64,000 bases of DNA, taken from NCBI GenBank assembly GCA_022376515.1, contig WTXI01000015.1, positions 124,001-188,000 of the forward strand, in the 5' to 3' direction. The stretch is from Lactifluus volemus. Taxonomy: Eukaryota; Basidiomycota; Agaricomycetes; Russulales; Russulaceae. Below are positions 24,612 through 35,976 of the stretch, in pieces. Position numbers and translations under genes: made by a program. Position 1 is the first letter of the stretch, and every line of letters begins with the position of its first letter. The notes under the pieces were generated by a model. The model was not told the DNA's origin, ran no database searches, and worked only from the letters and a program-made list of their open reading frames with translations.

Positions 24612-26400
24612 GCAGGCAGCTCAGCTCCGTATCAGAATGCTCCACGATCCCACCAACCGAGTTCTGTAGCACCCGGCGGAACCTCGGGAACGAGCGGACA
24701 TGGACGACATCCTAGTACTGCCCCCGCCGTCGCCGGGACCGGTTACCCGGCACAGGGACATGGTCATCCACCACACGCGTATTTCTCAGTCCCTGCAGAT
24801 CGTCAGCAAGCAATCTCGAACGATGCAGGCCCTAGCTCTAGACCCACTCTTCCACCCCCTGCTGTCTTCTCTGCTCATGTCCGCCAACAGTCCAACCCTC
24901 ATCAATCGACCCATTCCCAACCCTCCGCATCTAATCTACCTTCTCTGCCCACCCCTAGCGCACAAGCTTTACAACGCAGTCGAAGTCATATGGTCATTGC
25001 CCCCACACCACAGCGCCCGGGACAACCCGAGTCATTTACAGAGGTGAAGCAACTCCGTCCCACTTTCTCCCCCGCAATCGTTCGCACACCCAACCATTAT
25101 CATTTTCGCCATGACTCATCACAGCCGGTGGTGCCTTCGCCTCTGGTTGCGCCCTGGGAAGATGGAAGCGCGGGGGTGTCTACGTCTGCCAACGCACATC
25201 TTAGCGCCCCTCCTCATGGTGTAGTCCCATCGCCACGTGTGCCCCGATGGAATTCGCATGCGAGAGCAAATGATCCCGACTCGCCAACGCCCTCTCCACG
25301 CAACCCTCGTACGTCACGCACCGATCCCCCCCGGATATATGAGTCTGGTGCGAGGCCGACGCACTCTGTACAGCGCTCCTATTCGATCCCAGAGCCTGCA
25401 CGCTTCCCAGCAATGGTCTCGCGACAAAATTCCATGCCAATCGTGCCGACCGACCAAGACTCGCAATCGGGTCATTCGTCCATCGCGAACTTGCCCCACT
25501 TTGCGGAAGAGCCAGGCGCGATGCTCAGTCCCCTCCTCGGCACCGTATCCTCCGAATCTTCCGAATCTTCCACCTCATCGGCGACCACCATCATCATCGC
25601 CCCGAGTCCACCGCCCTTATTCATACCCCCACGTCACAGCAGCAGGTCACCCTCGCCATCCCCTTTGCGTCGACGGTCGCGCCGCCGCCGACCATCTTCT
25701 CCTCCATCCTCTTCTGAATCCTCCGACTCGGATTCGAACGACGGTCGTTCGCCCTCGCGACGACATCGCTCGCCGTCCGCTTCACGCAGCCGGCACAGCA
25801 CCTACAGCGGACACAGCAGTGGCCACAGCGCGCGCAGCAGCGGGCATTACCCTCCATTCCCAGGTGCTGTGGGGGGCGTTGGCGCGCCTCACACGCCTCA
25901 GCAGGGCCGCTCGCCCGCCTCGTCCACGCACACGCACCGCTCCTCGGCCTCCTCAAACCCGCTCCCGACTCCTCCCCAAGAACGGCGCGACCCAGGCTTC
26001 TCCTTACCTCCTCCACAGATGTCCAAGCCTCCTCGGGGTACGTACGGTCGCACGCTACGTTTCGGTTATTGGAACCGAAGAGGCGACTACCTCACCAACG
26101 ACAAGTACGTCGTTTACGCGCCGCCCGATCGCGCCAACCCGCGCGAATTGGAGAGATACCCTGCCCCGACGCAGGGTTATATGGACCACTTTGGAAACTT
26201 TATACCGTACGACGCGAAGAGACAGGAGCTGCCGGAAAGTCTGCCGAGGCAAGGGCGTGCGCCTTTATTACCCTACGAAAAGGTCGTTTCTTTTTTTTTT
26301 TTTTTTTGCATTTTCTGACTTTTTTTTTTGGTTTTGCCCACACACAGTTCGTTACATACGTGTACCTGTGATGCAGGTTCGCGCGGAACAAATGCCATAG
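23881..26400 (+). CDS. Ser/Pro/Gln-rich uncharacterised basidiomycete protein, about 772 aa
   Basis: Exons 23939-24417, 24482-26282 and 26377-26400 are well supported. A 15-nt first exon (23881-23895) giving MQLSF is my best guess for the start and is less certain. Near the N-terminus are NPDAPPQMYQQPP and a Trp-rich block (QQWQNGRWRYTG, LVGWNIPAGWGITPQYY) followed by DRSYWDTKLTNNGLGLENMH. The middle 400 residues are low complexity, with a Q run and RS/SR stretches (SRSPSPSPLRRRSRRRRP). A second conserved block near the C-terminus reads RTLRFGYWNRRGDYLTNDK, then APPDRANPRELERYPAP. The final exon adds only VRAEQMP. I do not know the function. The RS-rich part is of a kind seen in RNA-processing proteins, which is weak evidence. 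Confidence 0.7.
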
Positions 26401-26937
26401 TGTTAATGCTTTGATCTACGACGTTCGACCAAGTTTTGTTTTTGTTTTCTTCTTTCGCCTTTCCTTTGTTCTCCTTTTGTTCCCCCCCTTCTTGTTATCC
26501 CCCCCACTGCCCTGTTGGGTATAGGCGCCTTTCGCGTATAGCACACTCTACTAAACTATTTTTCGTTTTCTCTCATGCCATATGCGCCCACTTGTGTGGC
26601 ATTTGGGTTCGTTTTCAGACGGGAACATTATCAATTTCTTTTTGCTACCACGACCAATCTAACGTACATAACGGTGTCTGATAGAAATGACAATCAAATA
26701 ATATCTAAAAACACACTGGGAGATGTAACCGAAACGCGCGCAATCCTCATGAGAGATGGGAGATGAAGTGGAAGAGTAAGTAAAACATAGAGCAACAAGA
26801 TCAGTTGAAGGTGTACTAGTCAGACATTGAATTTTACAATATTGTCAGATTCAGTCCTGAAACCTGATCACAGAGTTTCAGGACTGAATCGGACAGCATC
26901 GTAAAATGCCGCACTGAGCAGCAAGGGGTGAAATATA
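26401..26937. other. convergent intergenic region holding a palindrome
   Basis: The 3' ends of the Ser/Pro-rich gene and the RBR gene face each other here. T-rich tracts follow the plus gene, and the 26831-26907 inverted repeat lies about 30 bp beyond the stop codon of the minus gene. Confidence 0.5.
26831..26907. repeat. inverted repeat with 33-bp arms and 11-nt loop
   Basis: Arms 26831-26863 and 26875-26907 pair with about four mismatches. The inner 16 bp next to the loop (GATTCAGTCCTGAAAC) are perfectly complementary. It lies just past the 3' end of the RBR gene, so it could be in its 3' UTR as a strong hairpin. Confidence 0.85.
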
Positions 26938-29900
26938 TTAAAGTCCGATTCCACCGTGAAATTCTCGCATGTGGTCATAAATGCCGTGTCCTTCAGGAAA
27001 CGTGTCGAGGCAGACCCAACAGGTGTGCGTGTGGCAGCGGGTACAGGTCATGTGGTTGCACCCTTCCGAGCGCTCGATCGGCGCGTGGCAACCCGGGCAC
27101 TTTTTCACCCCATGTGTCCGCATCCATTCTTGGAAAAGGCGATCACCGCCGTCCTCGCGATCGGCGCAAGTCACGCCTTCATGATATTCAACGTGACACG
27201 AGGGACAGATGCGTGCGAGACAAGAGGGGCAGGATACCGACGAGTTCCGCGGTCCAGTCGGGTACGCCTGTGGACAATCAGGGGTCGGGCAGTAGTGGTA
27301 GTCGTCTGGGTTTGACTGCACGTATGCATGAAATGCTGCGAGCGCGAGAGCATCGAAATCAGCGGGGGGAAGGACCATCCGCGCCTTCATGATAGGAACC
27401 AGTGCGCCGCACTTGCCTTGATTGCCAAGGCACTTGATGGGGAAGGACCGTGTGTCGGAAGCAGCGTTCAGGTAGGCAACCAAGCAGGCCTCGCACCATC
27501 TGTGGCCGCAGTTCAAGGAGACAGGCGTCATGGGAGGTTCGAGGCATACAGGGCAGTGCTCATCGCCCGAGTCGACATGTCGCGACTTCACAGTTTGGAT
27601 AATCTGCTGTATTTCCACATAGAGTTCCTCTGGGCCACGCACACAAAGGACTTTTCGTTGCAAATCTAAGCGGACGTTTTCTTCCCCGTGCCGTTGCTGT
27701 GCTGCCAGGAGGTCGGGACTGACGAGAATGGCCTTTAGTGGCCCGTCAAGTGGTATTGTGTGGACCTTATGCTGCCGCAACGAGGAAAATTTGTCGAGAA
27801 TGGCCGCAGCAACCGCTTGACGCTGCTCAACGGTTCCTATGAGCCGAATACATCTACGGAAGAAGTGAACCGATATCATGACGCGCGCATGGCGTTCTCG
27901 CAATTGGTCCAGGAAGCGAGTGCCTGCCTCGCGACGAAGGGAGTCGTCCCAGACTTGTTCACCGTTCTCCTTGAGTATCTCGCCATCCAAGATCTCAGAA
28001 ATCTCGACCCTGAGGCGCGCAAGAGTCTTGCTATCCTCGGCGACCAGCCTAACACTAGGATCCTTGCTCACGTGATGGGTGAGAAGGTCGATATGGGCGC
28101 CAGGGATATGGTTCCAGAGTTTCTGCCGCAGACGGTTTAAATCCTCCTCGACGAGGTTAAACTTTGCGCGTGGCACACTCTTTTGAACAGAGAGCACGCG
28201 CTTGACAAAGATCTTCTCCATGCCCAGCGAGCGCTGCTTCACTCGATGGAGCTCACAGGCAGCGGCAGCGACATCAGGAGAGTCGAACTGGCACCATACC
28301 CGACCATTCCATCTTTGTACGGGGGCCGAACGGGTTGGAAGTGGGTGATCTTGCCAAAATTCTGCAGGATCCTTTCGACCGCGGGTATCCCAAAGTCGGG
28401 AGACTGGTAGTTTGGACGCTCCATCATAGTATCTCGGACGGCCCGAACTGTTTGAAAAACTTCGGCGTAGCGCCTGGAGGCAGTCCCATAAAACGAACAT
28501 TGTACGCTCCGACGACGGGGATACCTTCGTACATGGTCGCAGTAATCCAATGATTACGTTCTGTCATGCCATCCGCTTTGGACACGCACTTTGGGCTGCT
28601 TCTAGAGTGTCATACCCAGCATAGCCTGCTTGCAGGGAACGGGCCACCTGACCCGGACAAAACTATCGCGGATCATTCGTTTTGCAAGGTGGCAGGACAA
28701 GGAAAGTTGGACCGTGATACGGTTCCCGAAAACTTCTTGCCATCGAGCCCTTCTATGGCACGAACCACCTCGCGGTAACTTGCCATCTGCACTTTAGCTA
28801 TGGTGGTTGCAGAGTCGCTATTTTGGCTCTCATGGGAAAACTGAACGTCCTGGATCTTTCCAAAAGGAGCGACAAGACGTTCAACGTCCCTGCGCTTCGT
28901 CGACACGGGGATGCCGTTGATCGAAAATCGAAGGGACTCGAACCCGGTGACAATCTTTGAAATCGAGAAGCCGCCAGAAAAATCGACCTTTGTGGCTCCA
29001 TCAAGGAGAGATTGATATCCTCAGGCGGCTTATAGTGAGGAGCGATTGTACGTCCTGCGACTTGGGAGGGGGTGGCGGTGGCAGTTCTGGAGGGAGCACA
29101 TCCTGGGACTTTGGAACAAGCACGTCCTTGGGCGTATTGGAGATAAGAGACCCATTTGTTTGCGTCAAAGTAGAAGGATGTTGGGCGACGGGATGGGATG
29201 GGCCATTTCCAATGCAAGCGATGACAACAGCTGGGTCGCTTTCGACTCCAGTCGTTGGCGTGGCCGCCGACGCGCATTCCATCTGGGACTGTGGAGTAGC
29301 TTCCTGCCTTTGCCATTGCACCTGGGGCACCGACGCTCCCTTGCTGGGTGCCAAGGCGTCCGCCATGTGCATTTTCGATTTATTCTCCCACACCGTGAAT
29401 CCAAGTAAAGCCCCTAGTCGTGGTGGAACGTGCTTGTACGAGCATTTTGTTTCGAGACATTCACCAACCAAATGTTTTTGGCAAATTTCCGGGTTAAGCG
29501 GAATAGATCGCCTCCGTGGCTTAGAGGGGGATGAAGCAATTGCTGGTGTGAGCTGGTGATGATGAGTTATGGTCGAATGCGAAATGGACAGACATGCTCA
29601 CAACGCCATAGCCATTAGAAACGGTACTTTTATTGATGGCTGGAACGGCGTCCACGGAGGCATCGACGGAGTTCTCCTCAGAATGATTGGTTGTACCCCC
29701 ATTTTCTTGCTGCCGATCCTGTGCCAATAAAGGATATTCAGACAAGGTCCTTGATTGAAATGGAAGAGATTGTACCGTCTCCTGTGACCCTTCAGACGTT
29801 GCGTTTCTCTGCCTGGAGGTTCGTCTGAGGGGACTGGATCGCAAGTTGATTCGCGCGGGTCGCAGCTCTCTGTTCTGCAATTAGCTTCTGCTTCGAGAGA

Positions 29901-30872
29901 AGGGACCGTCGCGGGGCACGGTGAAGGCTTCGATGGATCTGACTCTGTCGAAACCACTTCACCGCTGGAGGTGGTGCTTTTGGGGAGTTGAACAACGACG
30001 GCGGCTTCAGCAGAAATGTCAAGGGGCGGTGTTGGGTCCAGCGAAGGGCCTTCCAATTTCTCGGGCAACTTAACTACGGGATCTTCATCAGTTTGAGTAC
30101 AGGTGCATCTACGGACGATGTCGTGTCAACGGGCGTTGTGGGAGGTGCCTGAAATGTTATATTAACAAGAAGACAGTGAAGTCTCAAGGATGGCGTACGT
30201 CGGATTCGATTTTGGGAGCCGTAATTCGCTGTGTTTGGTTAGGCTAGACGACTACCACGTGAGGAAACCGTCATAGACATAGGGCAAAAACAACGCACCC
30301 TCACTTGCCACGTGGTTCCAATGAATTGTAAATATGATGTTCTAAGATGCGAGCGGCGACAGCTCGAACCAAAGCGACAGGAGCCGCTTTGAAGGTACTG
30401 GGGGCATATACGATCAGACAATTCAACCCTGTGCTGGTCTTGTTCCAATTATAATAAGCATGAAAGAACTTCCGAAAAGGAAAAGCAGCACGTACAGCTG
30501 GTCGAGCCAGGCGAATTTTGACGGAATGAAGTTCCCGGGGACAGTCACGACGCTGAACGAGGTAATCCAGGAGGTCTGCCTATGAAATTTTAGGATGAGT
30601 GAGAGAAGAGTGTATCGCAACCTGATCGTACCATGTCCGCGTATGGAACATGCAAGCGAGGACATGCATCCTGGCAATTACCGCTATAAATGAAACGCCT
30701 ACAAATGGACGGATTTTGTGTATCTGAGGATGGGGATGTGAAAGAACAGTGGGACGCTAAGACGTTCGGACGCAATCAAGTCAGGAAACAAGTTGAGTGA
30801 CACTCAGAAAAGGGGCATACATACCTGCGGAAGCTGGTGATGCGTAGGAGGGTGGACAGAGGGGGAACTCAT
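26938..30872 (-). CDS. CCCH zinc-finger / RRM / RBR-type E3 ubiquitin ligase (frame breaks in RRM2)
   Basis: Multi-exon minus gene starting near 30872 (MSSPSVHPPTHHQLP). In order it carries three CCCH fingers near 30710-30653 (CRRFIYSGNC...H), 30408-30344 (CPQYLQSGSC...H) and 29493-29427 (CQKHLVGEC...H), Ser/Pro linkers, RRM1 near 28995-28680, RRM2 near 28530-28200 and a long linker. The RBR module follows at 27558-26941: RING1 HCPVCLEPP, IBR, then RING2 KKCPGCHAPIERSEGCNHMTC, whose GCNHM cysteine (near 27060) fits the catalytic position. By family knowledge RBR ligases pass ubiquitin through this Cys, and the fingers and RRMs suggest RNA-linked recruitment. RRM2 is split by two frame changes at about 28436-28422 and 28315-28293, each reading as a one-base deletion. 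Exon borders between 30.8 and 29.5 kb are approximate. Confidence 0.72.
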
Positions 30873-31034
30873 TTTGACTAGGCAAGGAGTGGAAGAGAAC
30901 TGCGTAGCATAGGGTCGATGGGTGAGAAAAGAGTGCCACCAAGTATGAAGGGTTTAAGTAGAACGGCGTAAGGCAAGAGTCATTTTTGTGTCTGTCTTCT
31001 GCGTGTCTCTGACTGCGTTTCTTATTATTATTTA

Positions 31035-32455
31035 TTACGTAATCGATTTGTATGCACGTATATAATTGATCGCAAAGAACGCATTATCGTATTTAGGTGA
31101 ACCTGGTCCGACCACATTGTCATTATACTGCATACAAAAGTCAGATCAGGACAGAACAATACGTTTTAGACAAAGGACGCACGCAGATGCCGGTAGGCCC
31201 AGAGTTCAAGCACTGTGGATTGTACACAGTCGGATTTCCAGCCCTGACAAGTCGCACCTCGTGAACATCAAACAATTCCGGCATTCAAACGGCGACTAAC
31301 CATACGCCACAAAGAGTGATGTCTATGACTAATTGCTGACCGGTGAAGAACTGAGCAATATTGCAACCAGATACCGGAAAGCTCGCGGACGGTGTCCCCC
31401 AATCCGAAGGGTCGATCGAAGAGGTCGAGGTAGCCTGTAGGATCGAGGGCGGCACAGCACCACGCTATGCGTGCCATGTTAGCTCTCTCATATATCTCGA
31501 CCAATTAAACACGGCGCGTACGCTCCAAAACCAGGTACTGTTGCGAACACAAGAATTATCATTCGTGAGAGCGCAGAAATGCTTAATGGACGCACGAGAT
31601 GCCGCTGGCGTCGAACTGAGTGGCATAAACCCCGCCACCGGCTTAGCAAAGCCCTCACCATAACTATTGGGTTGCGTTTCAGTGACCGTACATCCGGTGG
31701 ACTGAGAGCAGTCAGTCGGGCCCGACGTCCCCTTCTGGATTACGCCTTGAGCTTGTGAACACCCTGGAGACGTGTGTAGTGTATACTGATTCGCGCTCTG
31801 CTCTCACCTTAGCGAGCTGCCACACGGCGCTACGAGAACAAGAGAAGCCTACCACGAGGTTGACACCTTCGACGATGTCAATTTCTCCGTCTTGTGGCCA
31901 AGTCGGTCCTTTGGACCAAACTGCTGGCCACACCTATATCAAGAAGATGGTTGATTCCTTGACGACCAAGCTCGATGGGAGAAGTCATGTACCGAACATC
32001 CATAAGGAATATGTGACAGATCTATAATCCAGAGGCTACCAATGCCGTAGAAGTCTTGAGATGTAATTCGAATCTGGGACCACATCAAAACAAAATTGGA
32101 TTCGGAGAAATGATGACAGTGACGAATACCGAGTTTCTTTTATCGTTAAAGGGTACTTGAGAACTGTTATCAACTCTGATGATAGCTTGGGCCTGCTCGT
32201 TAATATAGACTAAACCCTGCTGGGTTGCAGAATTGCGATCCAACCATTTAACGTCACCTATAAAGAGAATAGTAAGAGGGTTGTCCAGAAGGGATTTCCA
32301 AACCTTTCACCAAGTGTAAGGTTATCGTAATCCCCGTAAAATTCCCACTGGTCAAAGAAGCTTGAACCATGGTACTCCCGCACCACGTTGTACGGGCTAG
32401 AAAATACCAGTAAAAATAGCGACAGGAAATTGAGAAGAAGGCAGAGCTGGATCAT
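31035..32455 (-). CDS. GH16 endo-beta-1,3(4)-glucanase, secreted, with one frame break
   Basis: Nine exons: 32455-32311, 32257-32130, 32073-31993, 31933-31853, 31797-31596, 31537-31522, 31464-31301, 31243-31183 and 31127-31035. A signal peptide ([20 protein letters not shown]) leads into the family start [18 protein letters not shown]. Next come [35 protein letters not shown] and the catalytic GEIDIVEG with its two glutamates. C-terminal marks include [16 protein letters not shown] and CNIAQFF. By family knowledge it cleaves mixed or beta-1,3-glucan in the cell wall or medium. Exon 5 is one base short: the frame slips at about 31640-31645, just after NSYGEGFA, and the [13 protein letters not shown] motif is in the next frame. 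All other phases agree. It is either a recent pseudogene or a consensus error. Confidence 0.8.
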
Positions 32456-32557
32456 TCTCGGTACCTGGAAGGTGGATAGGCCTCGTACCGCTGACAAGGG
32501 AGTTTTATAGGGCGAGCAGCCTAGCTCATCGGTACTACTGACGCAATGAACATGGGT

Positions 32558-32779
32558 TTCGCGGCTGAACCATTCTACGCTAGCAACCATCTTTGCCGCG
32601 GCACGCATGAGTTCATCCTGTGCCGCCGGGTCCGTCACCACTTGCTGGGAACCGGGCTTGAGGGACATCGTCGTGATTTGATAAGAACGTGGCGTGACTG
32701 CCGTCCTCGGGTTGTGATTGTCGCTGTTCCGTCGGATCCGTATTGTCCTTGTCATCGTTGTTTCTATGTCGCTGTTGGG
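32558..32779 (-). repeat. inverted partial copy of the ribosome recycling factor gene
   Basis: The reverse complement of 32558-32779 matches 34764-34996 with only a handful of substitutions and one 11-nt gap. It covers the linker and the start of the RRF domain (MSLKPGSQQVVTDPAAQ through MVASVEWF). It lies 103 bp upstream of the glucanase start and is open in the same frame as the glucanase signal peptide. Confidence 0.9.
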
Positions 32780-33225
32780 GTCTATGATCTTGGATTCCCC
32801 CCCGTGGTGGAGGGGACCCTGAAGAGTTTCCATCGTGACCCGTTACAAAACACGCACCTAGCAACGAAATACCCTCCACATGCAGCACACTCTACATCGG
32901 GTTCTTGAGCCATGAAGATCGCATAGTCTCATAAAATAGAAAAATCTCTCAATTTATCGGAATGACCTCTTGGTGTTCTACATGTCGAATAGTGCGAGCA
33001 CTGTGATAGACAAAAACATGATATACAGTACCGAGGCGTTTGAAGTTGAAGCGAAGCCAAGGGATTGATGATTGATAGATAAGATAAGATTGGATCACCA
33101 CTTGGCATTTGAGCGCTCCGAATACCTCCAAGAGACCTCATCCCAATGAGTCAGTCACCCACAATAGATTTATTTCCGTGACCCTTTTTTTTCCATACAC
33201 TCCGCTTTATATTACCTTGGTTCCA

Positions 33226-34398
33226 ATGGAAGCAACAACGGATGACATCAGCCATCAGGCTCATGACAGAGGTTCACCAGCCATGCGCGCAGCCAAGGAT
33301 ATCACTTTCGGGAGTGTACGTCAAATTAACTTTGTCCAGTTACACAACTCAACGCGTTTTCTATCAATAGGCCGCTGGAATAGTTTCAAAATTTTTGAGC
33401 ATCCCTTTGACCTGACCAAGGTTCGTTTGCAAACCCAGGTACTCGATGCTACTGCACGCTTCCACGGACCTCTGGACTGTCTCGTTCAAACTTTCAGAAA
33501 TGAGGGCGTTCGCGGGTTATATCGCGTATGCATGCCTTTTCACACTCCCCACTCCCTTAGCCATCCTCAGAGGGCTCTTTTCACTAGGGTTTGCCCGCAC
33601 CTATAGTTGGCGCGATGGCCGAAAACGCTACCCTATTCCTTGCCTATGGCGAGTTGCAAAGCCTCATTCGAGTGGTAGGAAACGTGCCCGCCACACAGGC
33701 GCTTTCGCTTCCTCAACTAGCCCTCGCTGCTGCTGGTGCCGGGAGCATAACCAGCGTCGTTCTGTGCGTTCTTGGTTGATTCCTTTCAATATCGACGCCC
33801 GACATGCTCACGATCGAACGAGCAGAACGCCAATAGAGCTCGTCAAATGTAAGATGCAGGTGCAGATGCTCGCCGTTCCAGCCGCAGCCGCAGCCTCGCC
33901 CTTGCCAGTCCCGTCCACCGTCCTCGCATCTGTCGTCGTCCGGAATCTGCCGGGACCTTACGCCATCTTGCGCGACGTGATCCGTGCCGACGGATTTCGC
34001 GGGCTCTGGCTGGGCCAGATGGGGACGCTCATTCGCGAGACGGGCGGCTCGGCCGCCTGGTTTGGGACCAAGGAACTCGTCAGCAAACTCTTGCGCAGGA
34101 ACGAGCCGGAACGACAGCTCAGGCCTTGGGAGAGCGCATTGAGCGGCGCGTGCGCCGGCGCGGCTTACAATCTCGCGTTTTTCCCCGCAGACACGGTGAA
34201 GAGTACGATGCAGACCGAGGCAGAGCTCCGACCAGAGACCGCGGCCAGAGATCTTTTGGAGCTGTCGCAAAGGAGCTGTATCGTGCGCAGGGTGTGAGAG
34301 GTCTATACGCGGGATGTGGTATCACGGTGGCACGATCAATACCCAGCAGTGCGCTCATCTTTTGGATATATGACGGGTTGAGAGCGCGGTTTGGCTAG
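33226..34398 (+). CDS. mitochondrial carrier, ornithine/amino-acid-transporter type, with two frame breaks
   Basis: Exons 33226-33315, 33371-33525, 33598 (more exactly 33588)-33763 and 33826-34398. All three solute-carrier signatures are present: PFDLTKVRLQ in repeat 1, TPIELVKCKMQ in repeat 2 and FPADTVKSTMQTE in repeat 3, each followed by the usual G-x-R-G-L-Y/W block (GVRGLYR, GFRGLWLGQ, GVRGLYAG). The C-terminus IPSSALIFWIYDGL is typical. By family knowledge it exchanges amino acids or related metabolites across the inner mitochondrial membrane. TPIEL plus this C-terminus resembles fungal Ort1-like carriers, but the substrate is an inference. Frame breaks: four A bases at 33388-33391 where the family frame needs five, and a second one-base loss at about 34214-34245 after TMQTEAEL. 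Confidence 0.8.
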
Positions 34399-34648
34399 AC
34401 TGTACAGTAGATATGTTTTGTCTCATTGCTTTATCGCACACATAGAATGCCCCACCTGTAGACAAAATAATGAACAATAGACACTACCGGCACTGCCTGT
34501 TTTAGCGCTCCAACGCCAATTGGAAATTGGGTTTGCGCTGACCACGATGAACTTATTTTAAGTAACTTAGTAGACCCAAGGAATTGTTGCTGTCCTGCTT
34601 TTCTCCGGCTTTTCTGGCTACCGAGAACATATTCAAGACCTTTCGAAA

Positions 34649-35732
34649 ATGTCATTGCTTCTTCGCCACCGCCTCCGCCTATACACGATGTCTTGCCGAC
34701 CGTCGCTCGCGGCAACAACCTCACAACACACGCGTGCGTACGCCTCCAAAAAAACAAAACACACCCAACAGCGACATAGAAACAACGACGACAAGGACAA
34801 TACGAATCCGACGGAACAGCGACAATCACAACCCGAGGACGGCAGTCACGCCACGTTCTCATCAAAACGCGCGCCCATCACGACGATGTCCCTCAAGCCC
34901 GGTTCCCAGCAAGTGGTGACGGACCCGGCGGCACAGGATGAACTCATGCGTGCCGCGGCAAAGATGGTTGCTAGCGTGGAATGGTTCAGGCGCGAAGTGG
35001 CGCAGCTCGAGGCACGCGCTATTGGTCGAATCACGCCTCAACTGCTCTCCCCGGTGCGCGTCGTGCTTCCCGACGGCAGCAGCCCGCGATGGGGAAAAGG
35101 CGAGGACGCGCGGGGGGTGAGACTGGAAGAATTGGCTACCGTTGGCGTGCGCGATGGTTCGTCTTTGGTGTGACCGTGTTTGATTCGCAGGTAAGTTTTT
35201 GTCCCTACCAACCCCCCCCCCCTCCCTCCCCCACTCGTTTATCTTGTACAACGTTGACCGTTTGTGGGACTGGGCTTGGTGGATTTGCTCCAGTAGAACT
35301 TGAAGCATGTTCAAGACGCGTTGTACGAGGCAAAGATACAGGGTGTCATTCCTCAACGCGTCGATGAACGCACCTTGAGAATCCCAATGCCAAAGTGCGC
35401 ACTTATTGACAGGGTTACTTGCACTCGCTGTTTCCTTGACGTCGACACTTTCCAGACCGACAGTTGAAGCGCGTTTAGCCGCGTATTCGACCGCGTCAAA
35501 ACAGGCCGAGGACGCCCGGGTTCAAATTCGACGCCAATATCAGGCTAGCGTGAGAAAGAGAAAATGTGCGAAACGTTCCATTGAGCACGACGAGGTCAGT
35601 CATAGGTTCCTCTTTTTTTTTTGATTAACACGCGAAATTTTTGGTTCTTAGTTCCAAAGGTTGCAAGATCGCTACATTACAGAGGTGGACACAGCCCTGG
35701 CCCAAATAAGAAAAAACACCGGTGCACGGTGA
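34649..35732 (+). CDS. mitochondrial ribosome recycling factor, with one frame break
   Basis: Exons 34649-35190, 35297-35394, 35456-35594 and 35652-35732. The N-terminus MSLLLRHRLRLYTMSCRPSL is basic and fits a mitochondrial targeting peptide, followed by a Gln/Asn-rich linker. The RRF domain runs from about residue 95: KMVASVEWFRREVAQLEAR, LLSPVRVVLPDG, NLKHVQDALYEAKIQGVIPQ, RVDERTLRIPMPKPTVEAR, then SKQAEDARVQIRRQYQASV and a closing helix ending RKNTGAR. By family knowledge it splits post-termination mitoribosomes together with EF-G2. At about 35168-35173 the frame stops (GTGTGA) where one extra G would read LVVTVFDSQ. Exon 1 is 542 nt instead of 543. Residues of about 38-116 are the source of the inverted copy at 32558-32779. 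Confidence 0.82.
34764..34996 (+). repeat. parent copy of the inverted duplication
   Basis: This segment of recycling-factor exon 1 is the 233-nt partner of 32558-32779. It is 11 nt longer because the copy lacks a GC-rich stretch just before the ATCACGACG motif. Confidence 0.9.
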
Positions 35733-35976
35733 AAGTGTCCACTTTCAGATTCTGGTGTTTCTCCTATCGGCACGCCGCCATGGCGACTGGTCGTCCACTA
35801 TACTGGCACATCGACAATAACATTCCTATAACCAATATGTGATACGTTGCGCTGGGGCATAATGGGGAATAGACGTCGTGATATTCACAACAACAGAAAC
35901 CTTTTGGGACATCCTTCAAGGGCCAGCAAAGTTCCCATTATGTCTGCTGCGCTTCCCCCCACGTCATTGGTGTTAT

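Noticed and set aside
28930..28960. Minus-strand GGGTTCGAGTCCC, resembling a tRNA T-arm
   Set aside because: It lies in the RRM1 coding exon and no acceptor or anticodon stem can be formed around it.
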